From the NCBI GenBank assembly GCA_016721385.1, contig JADKIE010000001.1, positions 434,001-498,000 on the forward strand: 64,000 nt of DNA, in the 5' to 3' direction. Within the stretch, counting starts at the first letter, position 1, and every line of letters starts with the position of its first letter. Positions 20,304-28,799 of this stretch are shown piece after piece. A model generated the notes under the pieces. That model made no database searches, was not told where the DNA came from, and saw nothing but the letters and a program-made list of their open reading frames with translations. Made by a program: the position numbers and the translations under genes. This DNA comes from Chitinophagaceae bacterium (lineage in GTDB: Bacteria; Bacteroidota; Bacteroidia; Chitinophagales; Chitinophagaceae).

Positions 20304-20979
20304 AATTATAAATATACTTTTAGCGGAAGATGAAATTTCTTTAGGCCAAATAATTAAGGAAAGCTTGGAGACTCAAAACATGAACGTTGATTTTCATATT
20401 AACGGAGAAACAGCATTGCTGGCATATAGAAAAAAAAAGCCAGACATTCTTATTCTGGATATAATGATGCCAGTAAAAGATGGCCTCATCTTAGCAAAAG
20501 ACATTAGAAATAACGATAGTGTTACGCCAATAATATTTCTTACATCCAAATCACAAACAAAAGATGTAGTAGCTGGATTTAATGTTGGTTGTAATGATTA
20601 TATACGTAAGCCTTTTAGTATAGAGGAATTAATTGTAAGAATTTATGCTTTGCTTGGAAGATCTGTGAAGGAAGTTATTATTACTGAAGTGATACAAGTT
20701 GGGAGCTATCAGTTTAATGCGAATAAGCAAATATTAGCAACGGTCGACAAATCATTTTCGCTTACGCACAAAGAATCGTCTTTGCTGCAAATGCTGGTTG
20801 AACATAAAAATGAAGTGGTAAACAGAGCTGAGATTCTTCAAAAACTATGGGGCAATGATGATTTTTTTGCTGGTCGCAGCCTCGATGTTTTTATTACTAA
20901 GCTGCGAAATAAACTTAAACAGGACGCAGGCATTTCTATAATTAATGTAAGAGGGATTGGATATAAAATGGCATTTTAG
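20296..20979 (+). CDS. OmpR-family response regulator
   Basis: 227 residues from the ATG at 20296, which overlaps the kinase stop codon. The receiver domain has acidic ILLAEDE, phospho-acceptor Asp55 in LILDIMMP, LTSKSQ (Thr/Ser switch) and the Lys in YIRKPFS. A winged-helix C-terminal domain (LTHKESSLLQMLVEHKNEVV, then LWGNDDFFAGRSLDVFITKL) binds DNA. Cognate partner of the preceding kinase. No target site is evident, but the divergent DUF6624 gene is a candidate. Confidence 0.9.
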   Translation: MHKIINILLAEDEISLGQIIKESLETQNMNVDFHINGETALLAYRKKKPDILILDIMMPVKDGLILAKDIRNNDSVTPIIFLTSKSQTKDVVAGFNVGCNDYIRKPFSIEELIVRIYALLGRSVKEVIITEVIQVGSYQFNANKQILATVDKSFSLTHKESSLLQMLVEHKNEVVNRAEILQKLWGNDDFFAGRSLDVFITKLRNKLKQDAGISIINVRGIGYKMAF

Positions 20980-20999
20980 ACTCAATTGTAAAAAAGCGA

Positions 21000-21225
21000 A
21001 CGTACAACAAAAGGTTTGCCGCAAGGCTGCGGACGGAGTAACAATCGGCAGTTGTACTATTATCAGCTAATATCGGGATTGACCGAATCCTATTTGACTT
21101 TTTGTTGTTAACTTCAACTTTACTTTTTCAATCGGCTTCAGTTGCCGGGAGGACACAGCAACAATTCCAGCCCTGTGGCAAACCTCGACCGTTGTATGTC
21201 AATTTATCAGACTTCCTGCAATTTA
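21000..21225 (+). repeat. Large hairpin repeat B (attC-like)
   Basis: Ends ACGTACAAC (21000-21008) and GTTGTATGT (21191-21199) are inverted. Inner arms at 21013-21029 (GGTTTGCCGCAAGGCTG) and 21168-21184 (CAGCCCTGTGGCAAACC) match at 15 of 17 positions. The tail at 21198-21225 is identical to that of repeat A. In the remaining 21226-21410 I see only AT-rich spacer containing an inverted-looking CCGCAGTTGG/CCAACGG pair, and no gene. Confidence 0.65.
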
Positions 21226-21410
21226 ACAATATAATTTTTTAGCCGCAGTTGGTCTTCTCGCCGCCGTCTGGTTTTCAACCAACGGCAATCTATTTTTCAA
21301 ATAAATAACATTCAGTGGTTATCAATCCAAATCTAGTATTGCCAATCTAAGCCAAAAGTCTTTATTTTTATATTCTTAATAATCTATTTTTTAATTAGTT
21401 CTTTATCAAT

Positions 21411-22424
21411 ATGCAAAAAATCCTGGTAGCTGTATTTTTATTTCTATTTCAAACTTCTTTCGGTCAAACTGACTTAAAAAAAGAAATGAAAATATTTTCT
21501 TTTAAAAATGCTAAATATGGTAAGGTTGAATTTTGCACATTCAATTCTACCGTTGACAAAAATAAACCGCTGTTAATTTTTATACATGGTTCCGGTAACG
21601 AGCCCACATTTAGTTATGCTAAGGATATAAAAATGTATGCTTGGAAAGGCTTTACAGAAGTAGCAAAATATAAAGATAAGTTTCATATCATCTTTGTAAA
21701 TAAGCCTGGTGTACCATTGTTCGATACAGTGCAAAAAGACCCGGTTAATTTTTCAACATCTTACCCAATAAGTAAAGAATTTACCGATAATTATTCTTTA
21801 GAATGGAGAGCAGAAACGGCTTCATTAATCATAGACAAAGCCATAAAACTATTGCCAGTAAATCGTTCTAAAATTATGGTGGTAGGGCATTCGCAAGGCG
21901 GACAAGTTGCCCCTAAAGTTGCAGTACTAAATAAAAAAGTAACCCATTGTGTATTGTTAAATTCTAACTCGTTAAATCATTTGTACGACTTTGTTTTACA
22001 AGAACGTTTGGATGCTTTTAAAGGCGAAAAAACATTTGAAGAAAGTCAAAAAAATATAGACAGTTTATTTGCTAACTATAAACGCATTTTTGATGAACCT
22101 ACTAGTAGAACAAAGTATTTTGATGAAGAAACCTATTATAGATGGGCAAGTTTTAGCGATGAAACCCCGTTGGAAAATATGTTAAAATTAAAAATACCTA
22201 TTTATGTAGTAGCAGGCGGCAAAGATGTTTACGGCTCCTTTATTATGAATACCGATTATGTTCAAATAGAATTTTTAAGGTACGGCAAAACTAATCTTAC
22301 GTACAAGGTGTACCCAAATGCAAATCATTTTTTGCAAGATGAAATAAATGAAAATAATAAAACTAAGTACATCGACTTAAAGCCAAAAATATTTGCTGAT
22401 ATAGTGGATTGGAGTAGCCAATAA
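21411..22424 (+). CDS. Secreted alpha/beta hydrolase
   Basis: 337 residues with signal peptide MQKILVAVFLFLFQTSFGQ. The fold markers are LLIFIHGSGNEPTFS (oxyanion loop), MVVGHSQGGQVAPK (nucleophile Ser161), VVAGGKDVYGS (acid) and YPNANHFLQDE (His). A complete catalytic triad suggests an active esterase, lipase or peptidase-like enzyme; the substrate is unknown. It follows repeat B, placing it at the end of the accessory island. Confidence 0.8.
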   Translation: MQKILVAVFLFLFQTSFGQTDLKKEMKIFSFKNAKYGKVEFCTFNSTVDKNKPLLIFIHGSGNEPTFSYAKDIKMYAWKGFTEVAKYKDKFHIIFVNKPGVPLFDTVQKDPVNFSTSYPISKEFTDNYSLEWRAETASLIIDKAIKLLPVNRSKIMVVGHSQGGQVAPKVAVLNKKVTHCVLLNSNSLNHLYDFVLQERLDAFKGEKTFEESQKNIDSLFANYKRIFDEPTSRTKYFDEETYYRWASFSDETPLENMLKLKIPIYVVAGGKDVYGSFIMNTDYVQIEFLRYGKTNLTYKVYPNANHFLQDEINENNKTKYIDLKPKIFADIVDWSSQ

Positions 22425-22553
22425 AATATTTAGTATAGCTATGTCAGGATGAGTCAGTTCTATATTAGCGGAAAAAGTTTCGTTAATACCCTACACTTGG
22501 CGAAAAATGTAAATATTACAAGACAATCGGGTAAATTATTTTCATTTTTTAAC

Positions 22554-23339
22554 TTACCAATCGCCGCCAGCACCACCACCACCAAAGCTACCACCGCCAA
22601 AGCCACCGAAGCCGCCACCACCAGAGCTTCCGCCGCCGCCCCAGCCACTGCTGCTGCCACCACCTGTCCACCAAATGGTAGGGCCATTAAAGCCACGGTA
22701 ACCTCTGCGGCTCATGTATGAGCCACCGCCACCACCTTTGGATATTATAGAAAGGAAAATGATGATTAAGAAAATGATTAAAAGAATGGTAAATAATGAT
22801 GGCCCTTTACCTTGCCCGTAACCAGCCGGCGCTGTGTATTTACCTTGTGTAGCATCAATAATGGCGGTTGTGCCGTTATCTAGTGCATGATAATAATCGC
22901 CACCTTTTAAAAGTGGTATTACTTCGTTGTTTACAATTTCGGAGCAGGTATAATCGGGCAATACATCTTCTACCCCTTTTCCGCTGGCAATAAATACTTT
23001 CCGGCTTGTATTATCCTTGCTTCTGTAAACTAAAAAAACTATTCCGTTATTAAATTCTTTAACGCCGCCTACACCCCATTTATTTCCAAGTTCTGTTGCA
23101 TAGTCGCCTGCATCCATTCCTAAAATATCATCTGTTGTTACAATGGCTATTTGGGTAGATGTTTTCTTATTAAAATCAACTAATTTTTGTTCTAATGCTT
23201 GTTGTTGATCTGAAGTAAGTAATCCTAATTTATCGTTAACTAATTTTGGCGGATTAGGCCTATCCGGTAAAGATTGCCCAAAAGTATTTGTGCAAACAAA
23301 TAAAGAAAGAATTAGAAATATGTTTTTTAAAAAATTCAT
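22554..23339 (-). CDS. TPM-domain membrane protein with Gly-rich tail (YgcG family)
   Basis: 261 residues: signal peptide (MNFLKNIFLILSLFVCTNTF), a TPM (TLP18.3/Psb32/MOLO-1) domain from about 30 to 170 (LPDRPNPPKLVNDKLGLLTS ... GVEDVLPDYTCSEIV), one membrane helix (LFTILLIIFLIIIFLSII), and a C-terminal tail dominated by Gly and Ser. That tail is why the opposite strand shows an apparent Ala/Thr-rich reading frame. TPM/LemA gene sets are widespread. A role in envelope maintenance or photosystem-like repair is inferred from relatives only. Last gene of the LemA/TPM cluster. Confidence 0.82.
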   Translation of the reverse strand: MNFLKNIFLILSLFVCTNTFGQSLPDRPNPPKLVNDKLGLLTSDQQQALEQKLVDFNKKTSTQIAIVTTDDILGMDAGDYATELGNKWGVGGVKEFNNGIVFLVYRSKDNTSRKVFIASGKGVEDVLPDYTCSEIVNNEVIPLLKGGDYYHALDNGTTAIIDATQGKYTAPAGYGQGKGPSLFTILLIIFLIIIFLSIISKGGGGGSYMSRRGYRGFNGPTIWWTGGGSSSGWGGGGSSGGGGFGGFGGGSFGGGGAGGDW

Positions 23340-23406
23340 TTATTTTTTTATTAGATAAGTTTCAATTACAACTTTTCATTTTTCTCAAAATTTTTATCTA
23401 TTTATT

Positions 23407-23434
23407 TTACTTTTTGCCTTGACGCAAAAAGTAA
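23407..23434. repeat. Hairpin repeat TTACTTTTTGC / GCAAAAAGTAA
   Basis: Two perfect 11-nt arms with a CTTGAC loop, followed by AACAAAAAAGTCAAG. I recall this phrase as a common intergenic repeat in Bacteroidota. It lies in the 248-bp gap between the two TPM genes, which contains no other feature I can see. Confidence 0.6.
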
Positions 23435-23587
23435 CAAAAAAGTCAAGAAAGAACCGAAATACAGCCCGTTTCTTTCAGTAGCCTTAATCATCTTTTGTAC
23501 TACTGTGGCTTCAGCATTAGTGCTCTACTCTTAAATTCAAACGATCTCAATTAATAACAATTGTCATTATTCTTCCAAAAATGAAAA

Positions 23588-24049
23588 TTATTTACCAAAC
23601 ACAATTTCATCCGGTAATTCGTTTTTATCTGTTTTGTGTTGGTATGGAAATTCTTTTTCTAAGGTTTTGCCTACCGCTTCAATTGTTTGGCAAACTCCTT
23701 CTACATGGTTCTCTTTATTAAAATGTAAAAGCATTGTTTGTACAGCATTTTGCCAAAACGCAGTACCTACTTTTTTATGTATGCCTTCATCTCCATATAT
23801 AGCCAGTTGCCTGTCTTTTAAAGCAATGTATATTAATACCCCATTGTGATCGGCTGTTTTTTCCATTTTTAATCCAAAGAAAACTTCAATAGCCCTGTCT
23901 ACCGGATCTACAAAGCGGCACTTACTTTCTACAAACACCCTTACTTCGCCGCTGGTGTTTTTTTCGGCAGTTCTTATAGCATTCACTATCTGCTCTTCTT
24001 CCTTAGCAGATAATAATTTTTTCTTTGTTATAAAAGGAAATAATGCCAC
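23588..24049 (-). CDS. TPM-domain protein, short form
   Basis: 153 residues, no signal peptide or membrane helix. It begins FPFITKKKLLSAKEEEQIVN and has NTSGEVRVFVESKC, HNGVLIYIALKDRQLAIYGD and GIHKKVG, typical of the TPM phosphatase-like fold. It lies 8 bp downstream of the second lemA gene, consistent with an operon lemA-lemA-TPM(-TPM). Confidence 0.8.
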   Translation of the reverse strand: MALFPFITKKKLLSAKEEEQIVNAIRTAEKNTSGEVRVFVESKCRFVDPVDRAIEVFFGLKMEKTADHNGVLIYIALKDRQLAIYGDEGIHKKVGTAFWQNAVQTMLLHFNKENHVEGVCQTIEAVGKTLEKEFPYQHKTDKNELPDEIVFGK

Positions 24050-24057
24050 AGTATTTT

Positions 24058-24666
24058 TTATTTTGTAAATGTTATTTCAGGTGCTTTATCTGCACCAATA
24101 TCAGCTTTAAAACCATCTTTTACTTTAAAACCAAATAGTTTGGCAACAATGCTTGATGGAAACGATCGGGCTGCTGTATTGTATTCCATTATTGCTTTGT
24201 TAAAATCGTTTCGGGAAAATTTAATCCGCCTTTCGGTACCAATTAATTGATCTTGCAAACGAACAAAACTGTTGGTAGTTTTTAAATCGGGATATTTTTC
24301 TATTACACCAATTACTTTATTGGCAGATATAGCTACTTCTCCATTTGCCGCTTCTACTTTATTATAATCCTCAATAGTTGGGTTTCCGGAAACGTTTACT
24401 TGTGCCGCTTTTGCCCTTGCTTCAATTAATTTGGTAAGTGTTTCTTTTTCGTAATCGGATGAAGCTTTTACCGCCGAAACTAAATTAGGAACCAAGTCTA
24501 ACCTGCGTTGATAATCGCTTTGCACATTGTTCCATGTTTTTGTAACATTTTCTTCCTTTTGTACAAACCCATTTCGGGTAATAATAATAAAAACGGCAAG
24601 TAGCGCCAGAATTACCAGCGCTACCAACCCATATTTTTTTTGTGAAGTATTATTACTTTCCGCCAT
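24058..24666 (-). CDS. LemA family protein, copy 2
   Basis: 202 residues: one N-terminal membrane anchor (YGLVALVILALLAVFIIITR) and a long helical LemA domain with NGFVQKEENVTKTWNNVQSD, RRLDLVPNLVSAVK and TLTKLIEARAKA. About 40% similar by eye to the neighbouring copy. Its start overlaps the stop of copy 1 by one base, implying translational coupling. LemA function in bacteria is undefined. Confidence 0.88.
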   Translation of the reverse strand: MAESNNTSQKKYGLVALVILALLAVFIIITRNGFVQKEENVTKTWNNVQSDYQRRLDLVPNLVSAVKASSDYEKETLTKLIEARAKAAQVNVSGNPTIEDYNKVEAANGEVAISANKVIGVIEKYPDLKTTNSFVRLQDQLIGTERRIKFSRNDFNKAIMEYNTAARSFPSSIVAKLFGFKVKDGFKADIGADKAPEITFTK

Positions 24667-25256
24667 TATTTTGTTTCGAAATTAACCACAGGAGCTTTTT
24701 CGGTACCGGCATCTGCTTTAAAACCTTCTTTAGCTTTAAAGCCTAAAATACCAGCTATTGCACTTGCAGGGAACGAACGAACTTTTACATTATAGCTTTG
24801 TACAGCATCGTTAAATGTATTACGATCGGCTTTTACTCCGTTCTCAATACTTTCTAACTGGCCTTGCAGCTTTGTAAAATTTTCGGTTGCTTTTAATTGA
24901 GGATATTGCTCGGCAACTAACATTAACCTGCTTAAAGATCCTTTCAATTGCTCCTGAGCAGCCTGAAATTTTGCCATATTTTCAGGCGTTAAATCTTTAG
25001 CATCTAAAGTTATAGATGTAGCTTTGGCTCTGGCTTCAATTACATCTGTTAAGGTTTTTTGCTCAAAATTAGCCACACCTTTTACTGTGTTTACTAATTG
25101 GCCAACTAAATCGGACCGTTGTTGATAGGCCGATTGTACTTTATTCCAAGCGTTTTTTACAGTTTCGTCTTGTCCTACCAAACCACGTTGTGTAGATATG
25201 CCCCAAAGTACAAGGGCTGCTATAATGGCTAAAATTACTAAACCGGAACGTTTCAT
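24666..25256 (-). CDS. LemA family protein, copy 1
   Basis: 196 residues with an N-terminal anchor (RSGLVILAIIAALVLWGIST) and the LemA core: GLVGQDETVKNAWNKVQSAY, QQRSDLVGQLVNTVKG and LTDVIEARAKATSI. It is the first gene of the LemA/TPM cluster. The 134 bp upstream, to pgk, contain no further gene. Confidence 0.88.
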   Translation of the reverse strand: MKRSGLVILAIIAALVLWGISTQRGLVGQDETVKNAWNKVQSAYQQRSDLVGQLVNTVKGVANFEQKTLTDVIEARAKATSITLDAKDLTPENMAKFQAAQEQLKGSLSRLMLVAEQYPQLKATENFTKLQGQLESIENGVKADRNTFNDAVQSYNVKVRSFPASAIAGILGFKAKEGFKADAGTEKAPVVNFETK

Positions 25257-25390
25257 GTTTTTAAGTTTTTAGTGTTAAGATTATAAAAATAATATTTTCT
25301 TTACAATATTGGTATTAATTATAAAATGTTGAAAAAGTAACCTTTTAATTTGTTAAACTTCCTACAAAGGCATAAAGCTACAAAAGTAAA

Positions 25391-26629
25391 TTATTCTGTA
25401 ACTGCTGCTATTCCCGGCAACACTTTCCCTTCAAAGTACTCCAGCATTGCACCGCCGCCTGTGCTTACATAACTTACTTTATCAGCTAAATTAAATTGAT
25501 TTACTGCAGCTACGCTATCGCCACCGCCTACGAGGCTAAATGCACCTTTACTTGTAGCATCGGCAACCGCCAATGCTATGGCTTTAGTGCCGCTTTGAAA
25601 TTTTTCCATTTCAAAAACGCCCATTGGCCCGTTCCATAAAATAGTTTTTGATTTACCAATTACTTCGCTAAAAATACCAATGGCCTTTGGCCCAATATCT
25701 AAACCCATCCAACCATCGGGTATGGCATCGCTGGGGCATGTATTGGTGTTAGCATCGGCAGCAAATTTATCTGCAATTATGCTATCCTCCGGCAAATGAA
25801 TACTTACATTTTTTTGCCTGGCTTTTTCAATAATCTCTTTAGCTGTATCTAATCTGTCATCTTCACATAATGAACTTCCAATTTTTCCGCCACGGGCTTT
25901 CATAAAAGTGTATGCCATTCCACCTCCAATAATAATATCGGTTGCTCTATCCAGTAAATTTTCGATAATTAATATTTTGTCGGAAACTTTTGCTCCTCCA
26001 ATAATTGCTGTAAAAGGTTTTTCGGCCTGATGTAACACTTTTTCGGCACTTAGCACTTCTCCCTCCATAACCAGCCCAAACATTTTTTTATCGGCAGCAA
26101 AAAATTTAGCAATTACAGCTGTACTTGCATGTGCCCTGTGTGCTGTGCCAAAGGCGTCGTTTACATACACATCGCCAAGCTTGGATAATTTTTGGGCAAA
26201 GGCTTCATCGCCGGCTTCTTCTTCTTTATAAAAACGCAGGTTTTCTAAAAGTAAAACTTCGTCGCTGCGTAGCATGCTTACGGTCATTGCGGCTTGTTCG
26301 CCAATACAATCGTTGGCGAAGAATACTTTTGTTGGTTGTTGTTCACCCTCCGATGGCGCAGAAGACACTGAGGTGGGGTTTAATAAATCGTATAAATGTT
26401 GTACTAAATGTTTTAAAGAAAATTTATCTTCCGGCCCTCCTTTTGGCCTGCCCAAATGGCTCATTAAAATTACTTTGCCGCCATCGGCTAATATTTTTTT
26501 TATGGTAGGAATTGTAGCTCTCATTCGGGTATCGTCGGTAATAGTAAAATTTTCGTCTAACGGTACATTAAAATCTACTCTTATTAGTGCTTTTTGTCCT
26601 TTAAAATTGTAATCAGAAAACTTGCTCAT
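25391..26629 (-). CDS. pgk: Phosphoglycerate kinase
   Basis: 412 residues, about 15 longer than is usual. Transfers phosphate between 1,3-bisphosphoglycerate and ADP in glycolysis. Conserved elements are LIRVDFNVPLDE (substrate site), MSHLGRPKG, LLLENLRFYKEEEAGD, FGTAHRAHAS, IIGGAKVSDKI and SLVGGGDSVAAV with the closing YVSTGGGA. Residues about 84-100 (NPTSVSSAPSEGEQQPT) interrupt the normally short loop before VFFANDC and are encoded by an apparent repeat insertion. The gene follows the YjdF-like and gapA genes on the same strand. Confidence 0.95.
   Translation of the reverse strand: MSKFSDYNFKGQKALIRVDFNVPLDENFTITDDTRMRATIPTIKKILADGGKVILMSHLGRPKGGPEDKFSLKHLVQHLYDLLNPTSVSSAPSEGEQQPTKVFFANDCIGEQAAMTVSMLRSDEVLLLENLRFYKEEEAGDEAFAQKLSKLGDVYVNDAFGTAHRAHASTAVIAKFFAADKKMFGLVMEGEVLSAEKVLHQAEKPFTAIIGGAKVSDKILIIENLLDRATDIIIGGGMAYTFMKARGGKIGSSLCEDDRLDTAKEIIEKARQKNVSIHLPEDSIIADKFAADANTNTCPSDAIPDGWMGLDIGPKAIGIFSEVIGKSKTILWNGPMGVFEMEKFQSGTKAIALAVADATSKGAFSLVGGGDSVAAVNQFNLADKVSYVSTGGGAMLEYFEGKVLPGIAAVTE
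26330..26380 (-). repeat. Apparent in-frame repeat insertion within pgk
   Basis: Encodes the extra NPTSVSSAPSEGEQQPT loop. The DNA (TGTCTTCTGCGCCATCGGAG on the coding strand, followed by GGTGAA) has higher GC than the flanking gene, resembles the phrase of a dispersed repeat, and keeps the reading frame. Confidence 0.45.
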
Positions 26630-26672
26630 TGTTATTTTTTATTGAAATTATTCAGGTATAAATATACTGCAA

Positions 26673-27326
26673 TTACTTTGCATAAACTTTAAATACTTTT
26701 TTTAATACAGATACAATTGTTGTGGCCAAAATTGCTCCGGAAAAAGCCAGAAAAATATCTTTTTGTGCATCCCAAATATCGCCTTGTGTGCCTAAATATG
26801 CATCGCCTTGCGACGGAAAAAATACATCGGCTACCCACCATTCTATCAGCTCATAAAATGCACTTACAGACATGGTTATTTCTATTGGAAGCAACCAGGC
26901 TACCCATGCAGGAAATTTTAAGTAATTCAGGAATAATTCTCTCATAGGATAGGCTAATAAAAACCCAAATGAAAAGTGAACAATTCTATCGTAAAAATTT
27001 CTTTTTGCATGAAAAACATCTTGCAACCAAAAGCCAAAAGGATTTTCGGCATAAGTGTACTTGCTGCCATATACATGCAGGCACAAATAAATACAAATAA
27101 GCAAATAACTTAAATCGCTAAATTGATGTTTTTTGTATTGCCATATTAAAAAAGTAAGAAAAATTACCACTAAGGTATTTTCCATAAACCAGTTTTTAAT
27201 ATCTGTTGTGCCAACCAGCGTACTTATCCAAACAGCAATAAAAAAGATGATAAATGTAATGAGCCATTTGTTTTGTTTAAACGGAGTTCTAAAATTTGAT
27301 ATGGCATTTGAAAAAGGCATGGGCAA
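26673..27326 (-). CDS. DUF2238 (YjdF-like) membrane protein
   Basis: 217 residues with about six membrane helices. Family signatures are NFYDRIVHFSFGFLLAYPMR, ITMSVSAFYELIEWW and AYLGTQGDIWDAQKDIFLAF. This matches PF09997/DUF2238, a membrane family of unknown function. It lies between pgk and gapA on the same strand, but nothing in the family suggests a glycolytic role. Confidence 0.82.
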   Translation of the reverse strand: MPMPFSNAISNFRTPFKQNKWLITFIIFFIAVWISTLVGTTDIKNWFMENTLVVIFLTFLIWQYKKHQFSDLSYLLICIYLCLHVYGSKYTYAENPFGFWLQDVFHAKRNFYDRIVHFSFGFLLAYPMRELFLNYLKFPAWVAWLLPIEITMSVSAFYELIEWWVADVFFPSQGDAYLGTQGDIWDAQKDIFLAFSGAILATTIVSVLKKVFKVYAK

Positions 27327-27398
27327 AAATGAATTATTAATAATAAAAATGAGTTTTTCTTTCTGTATAAAGAAATAAAGATAACAAGAACGGTATTA

Positions 27399-27425
27399 AA
27401 TAGACTTCTCTTGTTGAAATGACAT
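27399..27425 (-). repeat. Dispersed CATTTCGAC-type intergenic repeat, copy 2
   Basis: On the minus strand it reads ATGTCATTTCAACAAGAGAA followed by GTCTA, matching copy 1 at 13714-13743 with a few changes. It lies between the gapA terminator and the YjdF-like gene. Confidence 0.5.
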
Positions 27426-27430
27426 GAAAA

Positions 27431-27454
27431 AGCTGCCTAAAATTTTAGGCAGCT
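27431..27454 (-). terminator. Terminator of gapA
   Basis: AGCTGCCTAAAA pairs perfectly with TTTTAGGCAGCT; read on the minus strand it is followed by TTTTTCATG. It begins 23 bp past the gapA stop codon. Confidence 0.85.
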
Positions 27455-27477
27455 AAAATAATTTTCTTCTGCAAAAA

Positions 27478-28488
27478 TTAACTAATCAGGTTTGCAAAAT
27501 GATGTACAGTACGCACTAACTGACTTACATAACTCATTTCGTTATCGTACCAACTAACGGTTTTAACCAATTGCTTATCACCAACAGTCATTACTTTAGT
27601 TTGTGTAGCATCAAATAAAGACCCGTAGGTAATACCAATAATATCGCTGCTAACAATTTCATCTTCGTTGTACCCAAAGCTTTCATTGCTGGCGGCTTTC
27701 ATGGCTGCATTTACTTCTTCAGCAGTTACAGTTTTATTTAAAATAGAATACAATTCGGTAACAGATCCTGTAATTACTGGTACTCTTTGGGCACCACCAT
27801 CTAATTTACCTTTCAACTCAGGCAGTACTAAACCAATTGCTTTTGCAGCACCTGTACTGTTTGGTACAATATTTTGTGCGGCTGCCCTGGCCCTGCGTAA
27901 ATCGCCTTTTGGATGTGGTGCATCTAACGTGTTTTGATCGTTTGTGTAAGCATGTATAGTACTCATTATACCACTTGCTATACCAAAATTATCGTTCAAT
28001 GCTTTTGCCATTGGTGCCAAACAGTTGGTTGTACAACTTGCACAGCTAATTATGGTTTCGCTACCATCTAATATTGCATGATTTACATTAAAAACTACCG
28101 TTTTTAAATCGCCGGTAGCAGGAGCAGAAATAACAACACGTTTTGCACCAGCGGTTAAATGGGCTGCAGCTTTATCTTTATCAGTGAAAAAGCCGGTACA
28201 TTCAATTACAACATCAACATTATGATTACCCCAAGGTATTTGTGCAGGGTCTTTTTGTGCATATATTTTTATTTCATCGCCATTTACACTTATTGAGTTT
28301 TCGCCGGAAGTTACATTTTGGCCAAAACGACCTTGTGCACTATCGTATTTTAATAAATGAGCCAGTACTGCAGGACTGGTTAAATCGTTAATAGCTACAA
28401 CATCTATGCCTTGCATATTATAAATTTGACGAAAAACTAAGCGTCCGATACGACCAAAGCCATTAATGGCAACTTTTACTGTACTCAT
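27478..28488 (-). CDS. gapA: Glyceraldehyde-3-phosphate dehydrogenase, type I
   Basis: 336 residues from the ATG at 28486-28488, which begins STVKVAINGFGRIGRLVFRQ, the NAD-binding Rossmann start. The catalytic Cys152 lies in SCASCTTNCLAP. The tail WYDNEMSYVSQLVRTV is typical. Oxidises glyceraldehyde-3-phosphate to 1,3-bisphosphoglycerate, the substrate of the pgk product encoded downstream on the same strand. A small hairpin TCTGCC-AAA-GGCAGA lies in the 5' leader at 28507-28521. Confidence 0.95.
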   Translation of the reverse strand: MSTVKVAINGFGRIGRLVFRQIYNMQGIDVVAINDLTSPAVLAHLLKYDSAQGRFGQNVTSGENSISVNGDEIKIYAQKDPAQIPWGNHNVDVVIECTGFFTDKDKAAAHLTAGAKRVVISAPATGDLKTVVFNVNHAILDGSETIISCASCTTNCLAPMAKALNDNFGIASGIMSTIHAYTNDQNTLDAPHPKGDLRRARAAAQNIVPNSTGAAKAIGLVLPELKGKLDGGAQRVPVITGSVTELYSILNKTVTAEEVNAAMKAASNESFGYNEDEIVSSDIIGITYGSLFDATQTKVMTVGDKQLVKTVSWYDNEMSYVSQLVRTVHHFANLIS

Positions 28489-28608
28489 GTTATAAAAAAT
28501 TATTATTCTGCCAAAGGCAGACAAGTTAAAAATTAAGAATTTGCGATGCAAAAATACATGATGTGCTACACATATTTGTGTATTATTTTTGACCGAATTC
28601 TGAAATTA

Positions 28609-28640
28609 TTTGGATAAAAATGCCAGAGATGTTATCTTTG
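28609..28640 (+). promoter_or_regulatory. Promoter of tRNA-Glu
   Basis: TTTG at 28609-28612, a 20-nt spacer, then TATCTTTG at 28633-28640. This is a near-perfect Bacteroidota -33/-7 promoter, 18 bp upstream of the tRNA. Confidence 0.75.
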
Positions 28641-28658
28641 CAAACCCAAAAGGGTAAA

Positions 28659-28731
28659 TGCCGCGTTGGTCAAGGGGTTAAGACGCTTCCCTTTCACGGA
28701 AGAGTCACGGTTCGATTCCCGTACGTGGTAC
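28659..28731 (+). tRNA. tRNA-Glu (anticodon TTC)
   Basis: Full cloverleaf. The acceptor stem TGCCGCG pairs with CGTGGTA through two G-U pairs. The D arm contains GGTCAAGGGGTTAAGAC. The anticodon arm is CTTCC-CTTTCAC-GGAAG with TTC at the centre. The T arm is ACGGTTCGATTCCCGT. CCA is not encoded. Flanked by its own promoter and terminator. Confidence 0.95.
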
Positions 28732-28737
28732 AAAAAC

Positions 28738-28767
28738 AAAAGCCTTTCGAATAATCGAAAGGCTTTT
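28738..28767 (+). terminator. Terminator of tRNA-Glu
   Basis: AAAAGCCTTTCGA pairs with TCGAAAGGCTTTT across an ATAA loop, directly after the tRNA. It could also work in reverse for the C1 peptidase gene, which ends at 28800. Confidence 0.88.
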
Positions 28768-28799
28768 ACTTTACAAAACAACTTTGCCAAAAAGTTAAA

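Noticed and set aside
17721..21225. A true integron
   Set aside because: No integrase gene is visible, the core sites deviate from GTTRRRY, and the 28-nt tail is shared by both copies, so only attC-likeness is claimed.
22449..22721. Plus-strand open frame rich in Ala and Thr
   Set aside because: It is the mirror of the Gly/Ser-rich tail of the TPM protein on the minus strand; no start signal or homology.
28507..28521. TCTGCC-AAA-GGCAGA hairpin in the gapA leader as a riboswitch
   Set aside because: Too short and without a ligand-binding fold; only noted as a small hairpin.
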